Source of the DNA: Nitzschia sp. DOCU1
Taxonomy: Eukaryota; Bacillariophyta; Bacillariophyceae; Bacillariales; Bacillariaceae
Direction of reading: 5' to 3'
Length of the DNA stretch: 64,000 nucleotides
NCBI GenBank assembly: GCA_951394045.1
Contig: OX595989.1
Location: 2,356,001 to 2,420,000 of the forward strand
Every line of letters begins with the position of its first letter. The stretch's first letter is position 1. The notes under the pieces are model-generated. The model was given only the letters and a program-made list of their open reading frames with translations, did no database searches and was not told the DNA's origin. A program made the position numbers and the translations under genes. Shown piece by piece: positions 1 through 11,241 of the stretch.

Positions 1-1202
1 TTTTTGGTGGTGAGGGACCACTGGAACGAATTTTGTACCCCTTCATTTCCGTGGTGTTAGCCCGCACCTTTGGGGCTGTCACCTTCAACCTGGAACACAG
101 ATACTTTGGAGAGTCGTATCCTGTGAAGAAATATTCCAAACACGAAATTGCCACTCAACTGACGCCGAGACAGGCCCTTCAAGATATGGTTGTTTTTATC
201 CAAGCAAAACAAGATGAATTAGGTTGCGGGCCCCGAGGTTCTCCAGACTATTGTCCAGTAATGACAGTTGGAGGAAGCTACGCTGGTTTATTGTCGACTT
301 TGATTCGAAAGGCCTATCCCGATGTAGTGGATATGGCATATTCCGCGTCGCCGTGTTTGTTTTTGTTCAGCCATATGGTGACCCCGTATGTGTACTACGA
401 GCAAGTCACAACAGTAGCTGAACGAATCTCTCCTGGATGCCATCAAGCCGTTAGATCTTCTCTGGAACAACTTCGATCAGACTTGGAACCAATCTCTTCG
501 CGCCGTCAGCTCAAGAAAGCTGCCGAAAAGTATGGTGTTTGCAGCAACCTTCCGCCACACATTAAGACAGGTTCCGATCTTGCAGAAGAAATCACCTTGT
601 ACACGGCTGCACAATTCATCAGCGACAACATGGATTACTACCCACCTAGCCCAGATCAAAAGTTTTTCGAGGGTTGTTCCATCTTCGAAGATGACAGTAA
701 GACGCTTGCGGAACGTGTGCGAGGATATTTTGAAATGAGCAGTGGTAACAATGACTGCCACGATTTACACCCGACGGACTGGACTCCCGACGATGCTTCT
801 TGGGATGCTCTATGTTGCTATCTTGTGCCCATGATTGGTAAATCCAATGATACCATGTGGCCAGCAGCCCCATTCAGCGTGGACAGCGACGTCTCCAATT
901 GCCAAGATCAATTTGGCATCACCCTCGATACCAATTACCTCGACAAGGAATTCGGCTTGTCGGATTTGACCGATGTTTCAAGATTGTTGTTGACCAACGG
1001 GTACAATGACGGATGGTTTCCTCTCTCGTACAACGAGCCCATTCCAGGTGTAGAAGGTGTCGTGATCTTTAACATGGAGAATGGGGCGCACCACTCCGAT
1101 TTGACCCATCAACTTCAAGCCGATACTCCGGATGTAGAGCTTGTCCACTTGGAGATCTCGCAGCTTCTTTCGCAATGGCTTGACGAGATTCGGCAAGAGT
1201 AG
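1..1202 (+). CDS. S28-family serine carboxypeptidase (prolyl carboxypeptidase-like), 5' end outside window
   Basis: Peptidase of family S28 (lysosomal Pro-X carboxypeptidase / DPP7 type), which releases residues next to proline in the secretory or lysosomal pathway. The frame is open from base 3 and already reads FGGEGPLE, the conserved block that precedes the nucleophile region, so the start codon and any signal peptide lie upstream of the window. The nucleophile elbow is GGSYAG. Near the C-terminus NGYNDGW supplies the catalytic Asp and GAHHSDL the catalytic His, in the order and spacing normal for S28. HRYFGESYP is another family hallmark. No intron is needed and the stop is at 1200-1202. 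Family assignment is firm; substrate and compartment are inferred. Confidence 0.9.
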   Translation, partial: FGGEGPLERILYPFISVVLARTFGAVTFNLEHRYFGESYPVKKYSKHEIATQLTPRQALQDMVVFIQAKQDELGCGPRGSPDYCPVMTVGGSYAGLLSTLIRKAYPDVVDMAYSASPCLFLFSHMVTPYVYYEQVTTVAERISPGCHQAVRSSLEQLRSDLEPISSRRQLKKAAEKYGVCSNLPPHIKTGSDLAEEITLYTAAQFISDNMDYYPPSPDQKFFEGCSIFEDDSKTLAERVRGYFEMSSGNNDCHDLHPTDWTPDDASWDALCCYLVPMIGKSNDTMWPAAPFSVDSDVSNCQDQFGITLDTNYLDKEFGLSDLTDVSRLLLTNGYNDGWFPLSYNEPIPGVEGVVIFNMENGAHHSDLTHQLQADTPDVELVHLEISQLLSQWLDEIRQE

Positions 1203-1623
1203 AAACATGGGATCTTTGCGTTCAACCGTCAAACTGTAAATAGACAACTCGATAGAAACACGACAGACTTTTAGCGATCGCTCATCGCCATCACATCATT
1301 GAAAGATTTGTGAAGCGTTTGAAGGGATTTTCGCCGATGGTGAGGCACGCTCGGCCCATAATATTGCCACCAAGCGTCGCTGAGAGTATGGTGATTAGGG
1401 ACTTCGATTTGGTACTTAGAGGGGGACCTTGCCGGCGTGTCACATACATACTAATACAGGAAGTTAAAATTCCTAAGTAACCAAGATTTTATCGGATGCC
1501 ATCGAGAAAGGCGACCGTTTTGGGCTCCCTCGATCTCCTCCAACTGTTCTCGATCGTCCCATTATTAAATTTGACAGTTGATAGTTCAATGATTTGAAAG
1601 ACAGTAAGAAAGTTGAAAGGAGC
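1203..1623. other. intergenic, no gene seen
   Basis: 421 bases between the peptidase stop and the ATG of the next gene. Open stretches on the minus strand here are antisense to the 1624 gene and have no recognisable protein content. It should hold the 3' UTR of the peptidase and the promoter of the next gene. No repeat or RNA gene was seen. Confidence 0.6.
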
Positions 1624-2241
1624 ATGACGGAAATAGCAATTCCAATGGCATCTGCCGAGACAGAGAAAGAAACTCCCGATTTGGTAGAGGAAAAGGCACG
1701 GGAAACAACCATTGTTGTCCAGGGGGGTGAATATGTGCCGATGCAACTCGAAGGTGGGAAAATGGCCCCGAATTGTAAACAAAGCCATGCGTGCTGTGGT
1801 TGCTGCTGTGATACTCGGAGAGCCGTAATCGTCGTCAATATCATCAGCATGTCCTTTGCTGTCTTGGCTATCCTGACGATTTCCATTGTCAGCAGCGACA
1901 AGTACGCCGAGAGTATTGATGACGACCAAGTCCTGGCAGCATTGGCGGAAATCGATGGTTCCAAATTGGGAGTGACCATTGGATTTGCGAGTGCCGGAAT
2001 ATTTTGCAACGCTTGTGGGATCTTTGGCGCTAGAAGGTTCAATCAATGGGCCATCATCGTGGCTGGCCTTTGGTATGTCATTGAATTCGTTCGTAGTTTA
2101 GTATACTTGGATCTGGGGGGAGCGATCATGTCAGGCTTTTTTGCGTATCCGCATGTAATCTTTTGGCAAGAGATGCGCAAGGGAATCATGGCTCCAGCGA
2201 CTTATCCTCATGAAGAGCAGTGCTGCAACTGCTGTAAATGA
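1624..2241 (+). CDS. small tetraspanning membrane protein with Cys-rich motifs, function unknown
   Basis: A 205-residue protein. The frame is open upstream to a TTG at 1594, but the first ATG is at 1624 (MTEIAIPM). The first ~60 residues are acidic and soluble. A short cysteine cluster (HACCGCCCDTRR) follows, then about four hydrophobic segments at roughly residues 68-90, 110-132, 140-162 and 165-185, and the protein ends EEQCCNCCK. The cysteine clusters flanking the membrane segments could be palmitoylation or metal sites; that is inference. I recognise no catalytic motif. The cysteine block followed by RRAVIVVNI resembles small multi-pass families common in diatoms, so a lineage-specific membrane protein is the best call. 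Confidence 0.7.
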   Translation: MTEIAIPMASAETEKETPDLVEEKARETTIVVQGGEYVPMQLEGGKMAPNCKQSHACCGCCCDTRRAVIVVNIISMSFAVLAILTISIVSSDKYAESIDDDQVLAALAEIDGSKLGVTIGFASAGIFCNACGIFGARRFNQWAIIVAGLWYVIEFVRSLVYLDLGGAIMSGFFAYPHVIFWQEMRKGIMAPATYPHEEQCCNCCK

Positions 2242-2780
2242 TCGATTGGAGTAGTCGCAGGACATTATTTGGGGGGACATTCGTGGTCCCTTGAGAGCCT
2301 CCAAGGAGTGATTTTTCATTCCTTTGGCTCTTTTGCTAGTTCTTTGAGTGTGCGGCTCCACAATTGGTGCAGTGGAGTCGACGTGTATTCAGCCAGAAAC
2401 ATTACCATCGATGGCTCAGAGGGGGATAATATTGACGATAGTCAAACCAAAACAAGAAAGAATAACGATAGAACACATAAACCAAATGGGAAGGACGTTT
2501 CTACTTCCTCCTCTCTTCACAGCGATAGGATGGCCCTCTCCTCGGGGAGGGAGTATCCTAGCTCGGGGTACCGCCCAATTATCGTGGTCGGGGACATTGT
2601 GTCGACTGCATATGGCAGTTATTTATCGGTTAGATCCGACGGCGCGCTCATGGCTTTGGTCGCTTTTTTGAAAAAGGATCCGCGCCAAAAGCGCGTTTCC
2701 GAGTTTTCTCGCGGAGTGCGCACCTTGGTTGTTCCGCTCCGGTCAAGAAGAATGACACGGAAGATAGAACTGCCATTAAA
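2242..2780. other. intergenic, upstream region of the Cys-repeat gene
   Basis: 539 bases. Two overlapping plus-strand open stretches are present but show no conserved-looking protein and no good start context. The stretch presumably carries the 3' end of the 1624 gene and the promoter of the 2781 gene. A GGGGAGGG-type G-rich patch lies near 2545-2555. No RNA gene or repeat was recognised. Confidence 0.5.
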
Positions 2781-5700
2781 ATGACGAAGATGACTTGTTG
2801 TCGTCGTCAAATCGCCTGGATGGCTGCTACTGCAGCCCTCTTGCAGTCAGCTTTTACTATAAGTGTTGTGCATGGCAGTATTTTCAAAGTGGAAACGTTT
2901 GGGAAAAAGTTTCATACTGCAGCAGAGCCTGAGGAGCGTGATCTGCGAGGCCTGAATATTTATTCCGACGATCCACACGCCTACCAAAAGCGTTCTACCA
3001 AGCTGGTCGTGGAAGAAGAGACTGCGAAATATGCCATCCACAGTAGAAGTGGTGCTTTTCACGTCAATAGACGCCGCCGTCATCTTTCTGCCCTTCCAAA
3101 GGCAGGCAAATCCGCTTCCAGTGCAGTCCGACGTCGGCGTCTGCACTCGTCCGCGCAAGAGATCTCCGAGTCCGTCTTGACTCATCCATTTCCTCCGTCA
3201 TTTGACAGTGATAGCCAGAAGAAACGTCCAAAGAGACGGCAACTTCAAAATAGCGCGGCCGGCTCCGCCTGTGAGGCGGATGCAGCGGTAGTCGAGGCGC
3301 TGCCAGATATTTCGTTTAACTGCACCTGCGCGGTGGACGCCGGCACGGGCTATCGCTTGCAGTGTGAATCTTCCTGCGGGGAATTCTGCAACGCGGAAAG
3401 GACAAGTTGTGGAGTCAAAACCTTGTCCCGTGTCTATGATTCGACAGGATTGAATACCGTCCAGTCGAAAGGATTTCTTTACCAGCGTGGGGAACGTCGA
3501 GGAAGTAGTGTCGACGTTCGTCAGCTTGGTTGTGCCGAGGACGGTACCTGTACGGAATGCATTGGAGTTGTTGGTGGCAACAAAGCCTGTAACAGCTGCA
3601 CTTTACAAGCCTGTTCCGATGGAAGTCTAGCGCCTCTCCTGAATTGTGAAAATATTGAAGGTGGAGCGACCCTTGATTTCTGCGCTTCAGAACTTTCGGT
3701 GGAGGAAGGAGACTTGGAGTATCTTTCGTCTGGCGAGTTTACAGAGTGCATAGACCCTCTGGAAGTCCCCATGTCAGTGTGTGAGACCGATAAAGTCGTT
3801 TTTGAAGCCGTTCCTGACAAGATGTACATTTGCGAATGTCAGCAACACGACGATGACACTGTCATCTTGAATTGCAAAACTGCTTGTGGGGATTTTTGCA
3901 ACAATGATCTAACTGTCTGCGGTACAGAATCTCACGATCAACTGTATGATCTGGCTGGCAATCCCTACTTGGTGGCGGACAACTTCTTTTATAGCATTGG
4001 TCTACCAAACGAAAGACTAGCAGTCGTCAAAAATGGATGCTCCCGAAATGAAGGTGCTTCCGTCGACGATATCACTTGCGAATCTTGCTCTGTTCGTATC
4101 AGTCAATTCGATCGATGTGATGATTGTGCTCTTCAGACCTGTAGTAGCGATGGTAAACAGGTTCCTATTGCGAATTGTTTGGGCATATCTGGCGGAGACT
4201 TTTTTGATTTTTGCGAGCCCGAGTCCATCCAAGTCTATGAAGGTGTCTTTCAATACTGGAATGCCGATGAATTTTCAACCTGTCTTGACCGGTCTCCAAC
4301 CAATGACCTTTGCCATGACAATGGTCCCACAGTACTAGCAAATGGTACTGTGACGACTGGCAGTACGGAATTTGCCGTGGACGACGGGGAAATCAAGTGT
4401 GACCCTGGCTCGTTTTCGCCCGGCCTTTGGTACAATTTTGTGGGCAGTGGAGTTGGGATCGAAGCCTCTACTTGTGGGCCGGGAACAGATTTTGACACTT
4501 CCATCTCGATCTTTTCCGGGGCGTGTGGAGAACTAGATTGCGTAACGTCCAACGATGACGCTCCTCCGGTGGGAGATTGTGACTTTGGTCATTCCACCGT
4601 TTCTTGGTTTGCAGAAGAAGGGGTCACGTACCGCATTCGAGTCCAGGGCTTTGGCACCGCCCGTGGTCAGTTCCAGTTGACGCTGTCAGAGGTGAATCTG
4701 GCAGAAGCAGCATGCCTTGCAAATGTTGAGAAAATTGAGAATACAGCGCCATCGATTTCAGGAGCTACTTGTGGATGCGAGTCGACAGATAATATTACCC
4801 AAACTATGCGTTGCCGTGATACCTGCAAATACTGCAACGGTGAAGGCACGGTTTGCGCCAGTCGTACATTTGGAGGATCTTTTAACAATGAAGAAACAAG
4901 ATTCAGTAAATTTGAAGAGCACCAGTACACAACGGGCCGGGCGGACGTGCTTCGAATCACTCAGACGAACTGCACCAGCTCCAACGGCTGCGAGAGCTGC
5001 AGTGTCACAGTCGATGGTCAACAGTGTACGAGCTGCTCTTTCGTGGACTGTGTCGATGAATTCGGCGTTGTGGATGGATCCGGCTTGCAGATTGACTGCA
5101 GCAATTTAGAAGCCAATGCAACTTTTTCCGAATGCGATGGTGGAGTTGCACCTGGCGTTTTCCAAGCACTGAACGCTCAAGACTTTGGAAAGTGCATTCA
5201 GGAGCCAATTGAAGCGTGTGAATCGATGGCTGCCAGGAGGGAAAAGGAGTTTGCCGATGTCGGAACCCGATGTTCGTGCGAGTCCCTCTCCAATCGGGCG
5301 ATCTTGACCTGCGAAGAGACCGCCTGCCAATACTGCAATACAGATACCTCCATTTGTGCCAACACCTCGTATGGTATCGCTATTACTGGTACCGAAGGAG
5401 AAATTGCTTCCACTTTTGTGGAACAGAAATATATTGAAGGCCGCGACGAAGTGCTGCGATATGAGATCAACGGTAACTTTTGCGTGTTTACCATCGATGG
5501 AACCGAATGCAACAGTTGCAATATCGTCACATGCACTGATTTACTTGGATCGTTTGATGGAATAGTTGTGGACTGTGAGAATGTTGAAGCAGGGGCTGTC
5601 TACAGCGAGTGCGACCCACCATCGGATATTGAAGGCATCTTTGAAATCTTCAGCCATGAAGAGTTTGAAACTTGTTTTGGCAATGAAACTGCCAACCAGG

Positions 5701-7289
5701 CTTGTCTGGATGCGAAGCTAGAACATGAGAACAATGGCGCGGAGCTAGAATATGGTACAACTTGTGAATGTACCGCCAACGCCATTACTGGCGACCACAC
5801 GCTCAGCTGCACCGATGCGGGCTGTTTGTGGTGCAACTATCCGGGTACTGTTTGCGCTACGAACGGGTTTGGGACACGATATGGAAGATTCGGCCAAGAG
5901 ATGGGAAGTTTTACTCGCTACACCTACATCGAAGCAGAAGGCGGAAGAACAGAAAGGGTTGACTTGGAGACATTCGATGGGGAGTGCAGTCTCTCCGTGG
6001 ACGATCAGCAATGTTCAAGTTGCGAAGTGGTTGAATGTGGAAATGCTGTCTTTCCATTTGACAAATACCAAGTAAACTGCACAAATGTTCCTGATGGAGG
6101 TAGCTTTGGTTCTGGTTGCGATCCTGCATTTGTCGACACTGGAGTCTTGGAAGTTGCAACCGACTTTGAGTTCCATACGTGTATCAAGGCCCGGTCGCCT
6201 GCAGAAGTTTGTCGAGAGGCACTTTTCGACAAGGAGGCGGCTGGGTTTGTCTGTGAGTGCAAGGACAACGAGTACGGTGGACAACAGCTGTATTGTGTCG
6301 ACGAGAAGTGTCTCCACTGCAACGAAGAGGGAACGGTGTGCGGTTTCGAAATCCGAGGTGTGATCTTTGGCGACAAAGGGCAGGAGCTTGGAAGCTTCCA
6401 AGGATTTAAATATATCGAGGGCCGTGATGATACTCTTCTCTTCGGCATAATAAAAGATCCTGCGGACCCTCGTGATTGCTACGTTTCCGCCAACGGCATG
6501 GAATGCGAGGGGTGTATCGTCAATGACTGCCTTGGACCTGCAATTCAAGCTCAGTGCGAAAATATTGACGGTGGCACCAATTTCGACGAGTGCACGCTCG
6601 ATCCTGTCGAGGATGGTGTTTTCGAGTATTTTGCACCTCTAGAATTTGAAGAGTGCGTCAAAGTCCAAGATCCATTGGAATTCTGTGAAGATCAAAAGAA
6701 ATTCATCGAAGTCAGCCAAAGCGACCTAGGAACGCAATGCGATTGTTCACCAGAAGGCGAAGGTGTAAAGCTTGCGTGTTTCGACTTGACATGTAAATTC
6801 TGCAACGCCGACGAGTCTGTGTGCAAACTGAACGCCGACTACGGAGGGATGATTGGAAAATATGGTTTCTTCACTACTTCTTTTGACACGAGTGTCTTCA
6901 TTTCTGGGAGAAACGAACGCATCATGATCGAAAAAGGCCCTGGTGATTTGTGTGAGGTATTCATGAATGGAAAAGTCTGCTCTAGTTGCAGCGTCGCCCT
7001 GTGCCCTGGAGGTTCGACCGCCCTTGACATCGACTGCGGGAATGTCATCGCAAATGCGACTCACGCCGGATGCGATGGTACTGGCAGCGAAGTCCTTCAG
7101 TTCGTTTCCGATGAAAACTTTAGCCTTTGCAAAGCATACGATGGGACCTTTCCTCCAACGGCAGCCCCTACTACACCTCCCACAGACGATTCTGACACCT
7201 TGGCTGGCACCGGAAGCTCTGCAGCTGCGATACGGCTGGGATTGGTGGTTTTCTCTATTCTCCAACTGCTCACTTACTATTTTTTCTAA
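2781..7289 (+). CDS. 1502-residue secreted, Cys-repeat cell-surface protein with a putative GPI-anchor signal
   Basis: Starts at ATG 2781 with a hydrophobic signal peptide (about residues 1-33). A basic, dibasic-rich region to about residue 155 (RRRRHLS, KKRPKRR) looks like a processed propeptide. The body is seven diverged ~150-residue modules. Each has a CxC pair, then C-x2-3-C-x2-CN, C about 7 later, and a distal C-x2-C-x(5-6)-C with a closing C. Between modules 2 and 3 (about residues 515-640) sits a different ~125-residue beta-rich domain (WYNFVGSG, DTSISIFSG, YRIRVQGF), like the PPC or jelly-roll domains of secreted enzymes. The tail is Pro/Thr-rich (PPTAAPTTPPT), then Ser/Gly/Ala and a terminal hydrophobic stretch ending TYYFF, the pattern of a GPI-anchor signal. 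No catalytic residues are recognised. A role in the frustule-associated or adhesive surface is speculation. The coding sequence is one uninterrupted exon. Confidence 0.8.
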   Translation: MTKMTCCRRQIAWMAATAALLQSAFTISVVHGSIFKVETFGKKFHTAAEPEERDLRGLNIYSDDPHAYQKRSTKLVVEEETAKYAIHSRSGAFHVNRRRRHLSALPKAGKSASSAVRRRRLHSSAQEISESVLTHPFPPSFDSDSQKKRPKRRQLQNSAAGSACEADAAVVEALPDISFNCTCAVDAGTGYRLQCESSCGEFCNAERTSCGVKTLSRVYDSTGLNTVQSKGFLYQRGERRGSSVDVRQLGCAEDGTCTECIGVVGGNKACNSCTLQACSDGSLAPLLNCENIEGGATLDFCASELSVEEGDLEYLSSGEFTECIDPLEVPMSVCETDKVVFEAVPDKMYICECQQHDDDTVILNCKTACGDFCNNDLTVCGTESHDQLYDLAGNPYLVADNFFYSIGLPNERLAVVKNGCSRNEGASVDDITCESCSVRISQFDRCDDCALQTCSSDGKQVPIANCLGISGGDFFDFCEPESIQVYEGVFQYWNADEFSTCLDRSPTNDLCHDNGPTVLANGTVTTGSTEFAVDDGEIKCDPGSFSPGLWYNFVGSGVGIEASTCGPGTDFDTSISIFSGACGELDCVTSNDDAPPVGDCDFGHSTVSWFAEEGVTYRIRVQGFGTARGQFQLTLSEVNLAEAACLANVEKIENTAPSISGATCGCESTDNITQTMRCRDTCKYCNGEGTVCASRTFGGSFNNEETRFSKFEEHQYTTGRADVLRITQTNCTSSNGCESCSVTVDGQQCTSCSFVDCVDEFGVVDGSGLQIDCSNLEANATFSECDGGVAPGVFQALNAQDFGKCIQEPIEACESMAARREKEFADVGTRCSCESLSNRAILTCEETACQYCNTDTSICANTSYGIAITGTEGEIASTFVEQKYIEGRDEVLRYEINGNFCVFTIDGTECNSCNIVTCTDLLGSFDGIVVDCENVEAGAVYSECDPPSDIEGIFEIFSHEEFETCFGNETANQACLDAKLEHENNGAELEYGTTCECTANAITGDHTLSCTDAGCLWCNYPGTVCATNGFGTRYGRFGQEMGSFTRYTYIEAEGGRTERVDLETFDGECSLSVDDQQCSSCEVVECGNAVFPFDKYQVNCTNVPDGGSFGSGCDPAFVDTGVLEVATDFEFHTCIKARSPAEVCREALFDKEAAGFVCECKDNEYGGQQLYCVDEKCLHCNEEGTVCGFEIRGVIFGDKGQELGSFQGFKYIEGRDDTLLFGIIKDPADPRDCYVSANGMECEGCIVNDCLGPAIQAQCENIDGGTNFDECTLDPVEDGVFEYFAPLEFEECVKVQDPLEFCEDQKKFIEVSQSDLGTQCDCSPEGEGVKLACFDLTCKFCNADESVCKLNADYGGMIGKYGFFTTSFDTSVFISGRNERIMIEKGPGDLCEVFMNGKVCSSCSVALCPGGSTALDIDCGNVIANATHAGCDGTGSEVLQFVSDENFSLCKAYDGTFPPTAAPTTPPTDDSDTLAGTGSSAAAIRLGLVVFSILQLLTYYFF

Positions 7290-7347
7290 AGCGCATGTCG
7301 ACATTTAAATTACTACAGAGTACAAGTTCACTGCCCCAAAGATATAT

Positions 7348-10300
7348 CTATTTCGAATTCAGTATGGCGCATACGATAGCGTTGCCATACGGAGTGATCT
7401 CTACCATTTCAGCTTTCGCTAAGACGTCGAGGTCTGTGATGCCAGCATCGTCCAACTCGAGGAGGATTTCCGCCACTTCGCCGTTGCCACCTTGCGAGCA
7501 AATGGACGCCTCGACGACTTTTAGAATCAATGCTGCGTCCACCGCTTGTGCCCAACGTTTCAGCCCAAAGCTGCTCACTCCAGATACAGCTAACTGGAGG
7601 CGGAACAACGCCAAAAATGCTCGGTAGAATTCTTCAACGGCAAGGGTCTCGCACCACCGGAAAATGGTACCACCTGATCGATCCAATCCTAAAAGCGCGG
7701 AAGTGACTGTCCGAAGACTGGATTCAGTGGGAACCGATGATTCGTATGCTCCTGCCAACTCACGAAGGCGCATGGTAGTGTCTTCTATCAATGCCAACAC
7801 ATCCTCCACTTTGTGGGATGTTGCCGCTGATTTCTGGTCATCGAAAGCATGAGTTAAATCGTCGATCGCAGCAGAAGCAAGACTCGTAACGCAGCGGCCA
7901 TCCAGGGCTCCATGAGGCTCCGCTTGCTTGGCCGGTTTTGGGCGGCGCGACAACCTGGACGACGATTCTGCTTCAATTAGTGTATGCATACCCGTTCGCC
8001 CCAAGACCATCCCGCGTGAAATGGATAGATGGGTGGCGATAGATGCAATGCGAGGGTGCAAGTTATCTGGCCCGAACACCTCCAATCCGCTGGCAACCGC
8101 CGCTCTCATGCGACTTTCAAGCAAAGCTTTGGCCTTGTTCAGCGCAAGTGCCTGTGCGATGGAAACTTCTTCTTCGCCAGAATCCTCCGTGATCTCTTTT
8201 TCTTCCCAGGTAGATTGAATGCATGCGGGTACAATTTGCTTTGGAGCCATTTTCAGGACTTGATCAACTGCAAATTCGCAAATAAGCTTGATTTCACGAT
8301 GCTGGTGAAAGAAGGCTTCGACAAGCTTGGTCTCGATAGTTTTTGTTTCAGTCTCAGGGAGTTCCCAGTTGGGGTCAAAGACACTGTTCCCAACTTTGAT
8401 CGGTGTTTCGAGCCTGCCAGCGTCACCTTGTGTCTGATCCTCAAATAGCTTGCTGGGCTCCACCCCTAAGTTGCGACTGACAATTGAAGGCCGAAGCTTC
8501 CTCGCCTTGGCTGGGGTCTTGCTTGTTACACCCTTTTCGATACGATTGACAAGCGAGAGAAGGTCTTCCATGTGTGGGCTAGCTGCGAAAACTAGCACAC
8601 TAGAAAATCCAGTGCAAATCGCGTCCAGCGATTCAGGTCGATCGATGTCCGCGGGGCTTAACGTTGACAGCGGAAGGGACGTGAGTTTGGGGAGGCCCGT
8701 GGTCTCTTCAAAAAAGCGCTCCAAGTACAATGACATAATTTTCATTGTTGGCGCAAAGTAGCCGGTGCCGTTTGATTCTTCCGTGCCAACTATGCTCCTC
8801 TGGATGCCTCGCAGATTGGCGAGCAATTGACGGAATTGCTTTGATGTTTGCGTGAGGGAATCCCACTTGGCCATTCGCAGCAGTTCCGTCACCCAAGGAA
8901 CCCCTGCAACTATTTGTCCTGTGGTCCATGCTCGGTCCATTTGAGCAACGACGGACAGTCCCAGACTGTCTAGTTGCTGCATTCCATCCGCCAACGCAAT
9001 GGATTGTAGTTTGCTCGAGTCAATACCGGACTCGTGCCAATTTGGAGAAAATACCAAAAAGCCAAGAAACCGAGCAATGAGCTGAAGCTTCATTATTTTC
9101 TGCTCCAAGTCTGTGGGTGACAAGTCCGCCAATAAATCCAATATTGTCTTGGCCATTCGAGCCCGCAAATGAAACCCGAAATTGAACGGTAACTGGTGCA
9201 GAAAAAGGAAGAAGAATTCTTGGTAGCCCGGAAACAATACTCTCGCCTCGTCCAAAGGCGTGACTGAACTTGATTTGGGTTTCTGCGAAATGGAAATCTT
9301 TTTGCTGCTTTTGCTTGCATGGGTACTTCGACTCGAAAAGCGTTTGTGTAGCGCCTAGTAGCAAGGAATCAAGTTTATTGTGAATATATGTGAGTTACCA
9401 ACAGCAAAGCATTGACGTAAATAGACGCTTGAAATTTCGAAACGTACCTGCAACTTGTTACGATCCGCAATGTTCAAAAGCTCTTGGTCCGTCTCTTGAA
9501 CGGGGGCTAACCCCACTTGCAATAACAGCTCACAGTAGAATTGAGCAAACCAAATCATATTGACACTCATCAATCCGTTCATGATACTCCTGGATTCTTG
9601 ACGGACGCGTTCTTGGGCCGTCTCCATGTCCTGCGGACGGAGGACTCTACCCTTGACACTCATAAAGGTTCGAAGCTCGCGCAAAAATGCATCGCGGCTC
9701 TCTTCCCGATTCTTGTACACTGCAACTTCTGTCTCGGTCTTGTAGTTGTGTCTCGAATCGCGTTCCTTGTCGAATGGCAAGCTCAATATAGCATGCGTCC
9801 CCGTCACTGCTTCGGTCGGATAGTCGACCAATACGCCCTTTTGGCTATATTCCTCAAAAGCAGCTTTTAACTCCTGACACAGTTCCGGGCATTGTCGCTG
9901 AAAGGGTTCACAGCAAAGCAGAGATCGGAGCAACGTCAAGGGAAGATTTCGTATCACAGCCTTGAGTTGTGCCAATGCTTTGGCGGCAAACTGTTGGCAG
10001 CTAGCGGGATCGGCAAAAATGGGCTGGAACGCGGGAGCGGTTGTTGAGGATACCTCCGTCATGGTCGTCAATGGAGCGGCGTCTCCTTCCACCACCAATA
10101 AGCGAACAAGAAAATGAAGCTCCAAGGGCGTTGACGGAACTAGCATATTCCGAAAGAGCGCGATATAAATCGTGACCAGCCTCTCCAAATGGTACGCTGG
10201 TGCCTTTTTGACGGGTGTGGTGGCAGGGCTAACAACAATGCCCGAGTTTGTCGTGGGTGTATGTGTGGTTGTAATCGTCTTTTTCAAAGCCGAGTCCTGC

Positions 10301-10500
10301 TGTGGGGTCGTCATTACTGCTACTACCGAGAGGTGGGATGTGGATAGTTTCCCTGGGGTCGTCGTCACAGACGGGATAGTTGCCTTTTTTTCAAATGCCA
10401 ATGGTTGCTCTTGAGATGATGGCCAACCCACAGCAGCATTGCTGCTACTACTCATAATGTTGCCCCAGGGTTTGGACGCATTGCTGCTAATCATGAGTGG

Positions 10501-10539
<39 letters not shown>

Positions 10540-11241
10540 TGGATTCCACACGGAATGTTTGTGGAGTCCTTTACTATCCACTGGCTCTGTGACTTGTGCG
10601 GGCCTGATTCGTCGTTTGTGTTTCTTCTTTTTGGGAACCAGAGTATTGTTTGGTTGTTCCACGTCATGGTCCGTTGAAGATTGCTGCTGCTTTTTTCTCG
10701 GAACCAGGATATTGGCGGCTGCTACATGTGGCTTCGGTGTTGGCTCTGCAGTATTGACGCTGACAGTAGCACTTTGCAAAGAAGGAAAGGCTTCGTCATA
10801 GGATATACTCGGCTTTGCCGTGGATGATTTGGACGCGGGCGTCGAAAATCCTTCCACCTCATCACTATTACCACCACCATCGTCCAAATTTGTAGTATGG
10901 TCCAAATGTTGTCGACAGGCATTTCGAATGGCATTCAAAATGGCAAACGAAGTTCCATAACGAAATCGACAACGGGATCGTTTGCCACATGACAGCAATT
11001 GATGTTGTTGCAAGGCCCTTTCATCGGTCCGCCCATCCAGCCAGTCCAAGAGTGATCGCATGGTCTCCTCGGAATCGAGCGTGTCGACAATCTTGGACAA
11101 GGCCGCAAACTTTTCACAGGGACATTGGATTCTACTACTAGAAACAGTATTTGTTGCTGGAGGATCATCATGATGATGTTGACTCGAGTATTCATGTAAA
11201 GCTCGTGTGGTCGTTGTCGTTACTAAACTTGACGTTGCCAT
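7348..11241 (-). CDS. codanin-1 (CDAN1 / discs-lost) homologue, two exons
   Basis: Exon 1 runs 11241-9448 and exon 2 9354-7348, with a 93-nt phase-0 intron (donor CAG/GTACGT, acceptor TACTAG/GCG). The spliced product is 1266 residues, close to animal codanin-1 (about 1200). The first in-frame ATG is 11241; the frame extends 11 codons further only through a GTG. The conserved C-terminal half contains FDKERDSRHNY (about residue 490) and YKNREESRDAF, matching the codanin signature of a TDNR.NF-type motif followed by a KKQRD-type helix. After the intron, FPGYQEFFF continues the family's helical region. Codanin binds the histone chaperone ASF1 with H3-H4 and limits their nuclear import; that role is taken from the family. 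The N-terminus is low complexity and carries a 13-residue polyQ (CAG tract at 10504-10540). It shares a divergent promoter with the gene at 11817, and its first ~230 codons are duplicated at 27.6-28.4 kb. Confidence 0.75.

Noticed and set aside
10504..10540. 120-codon plus-strand ORF with a poly-Cys run
   Set aside because: It is the antisense reading of the codanin CAG tract.
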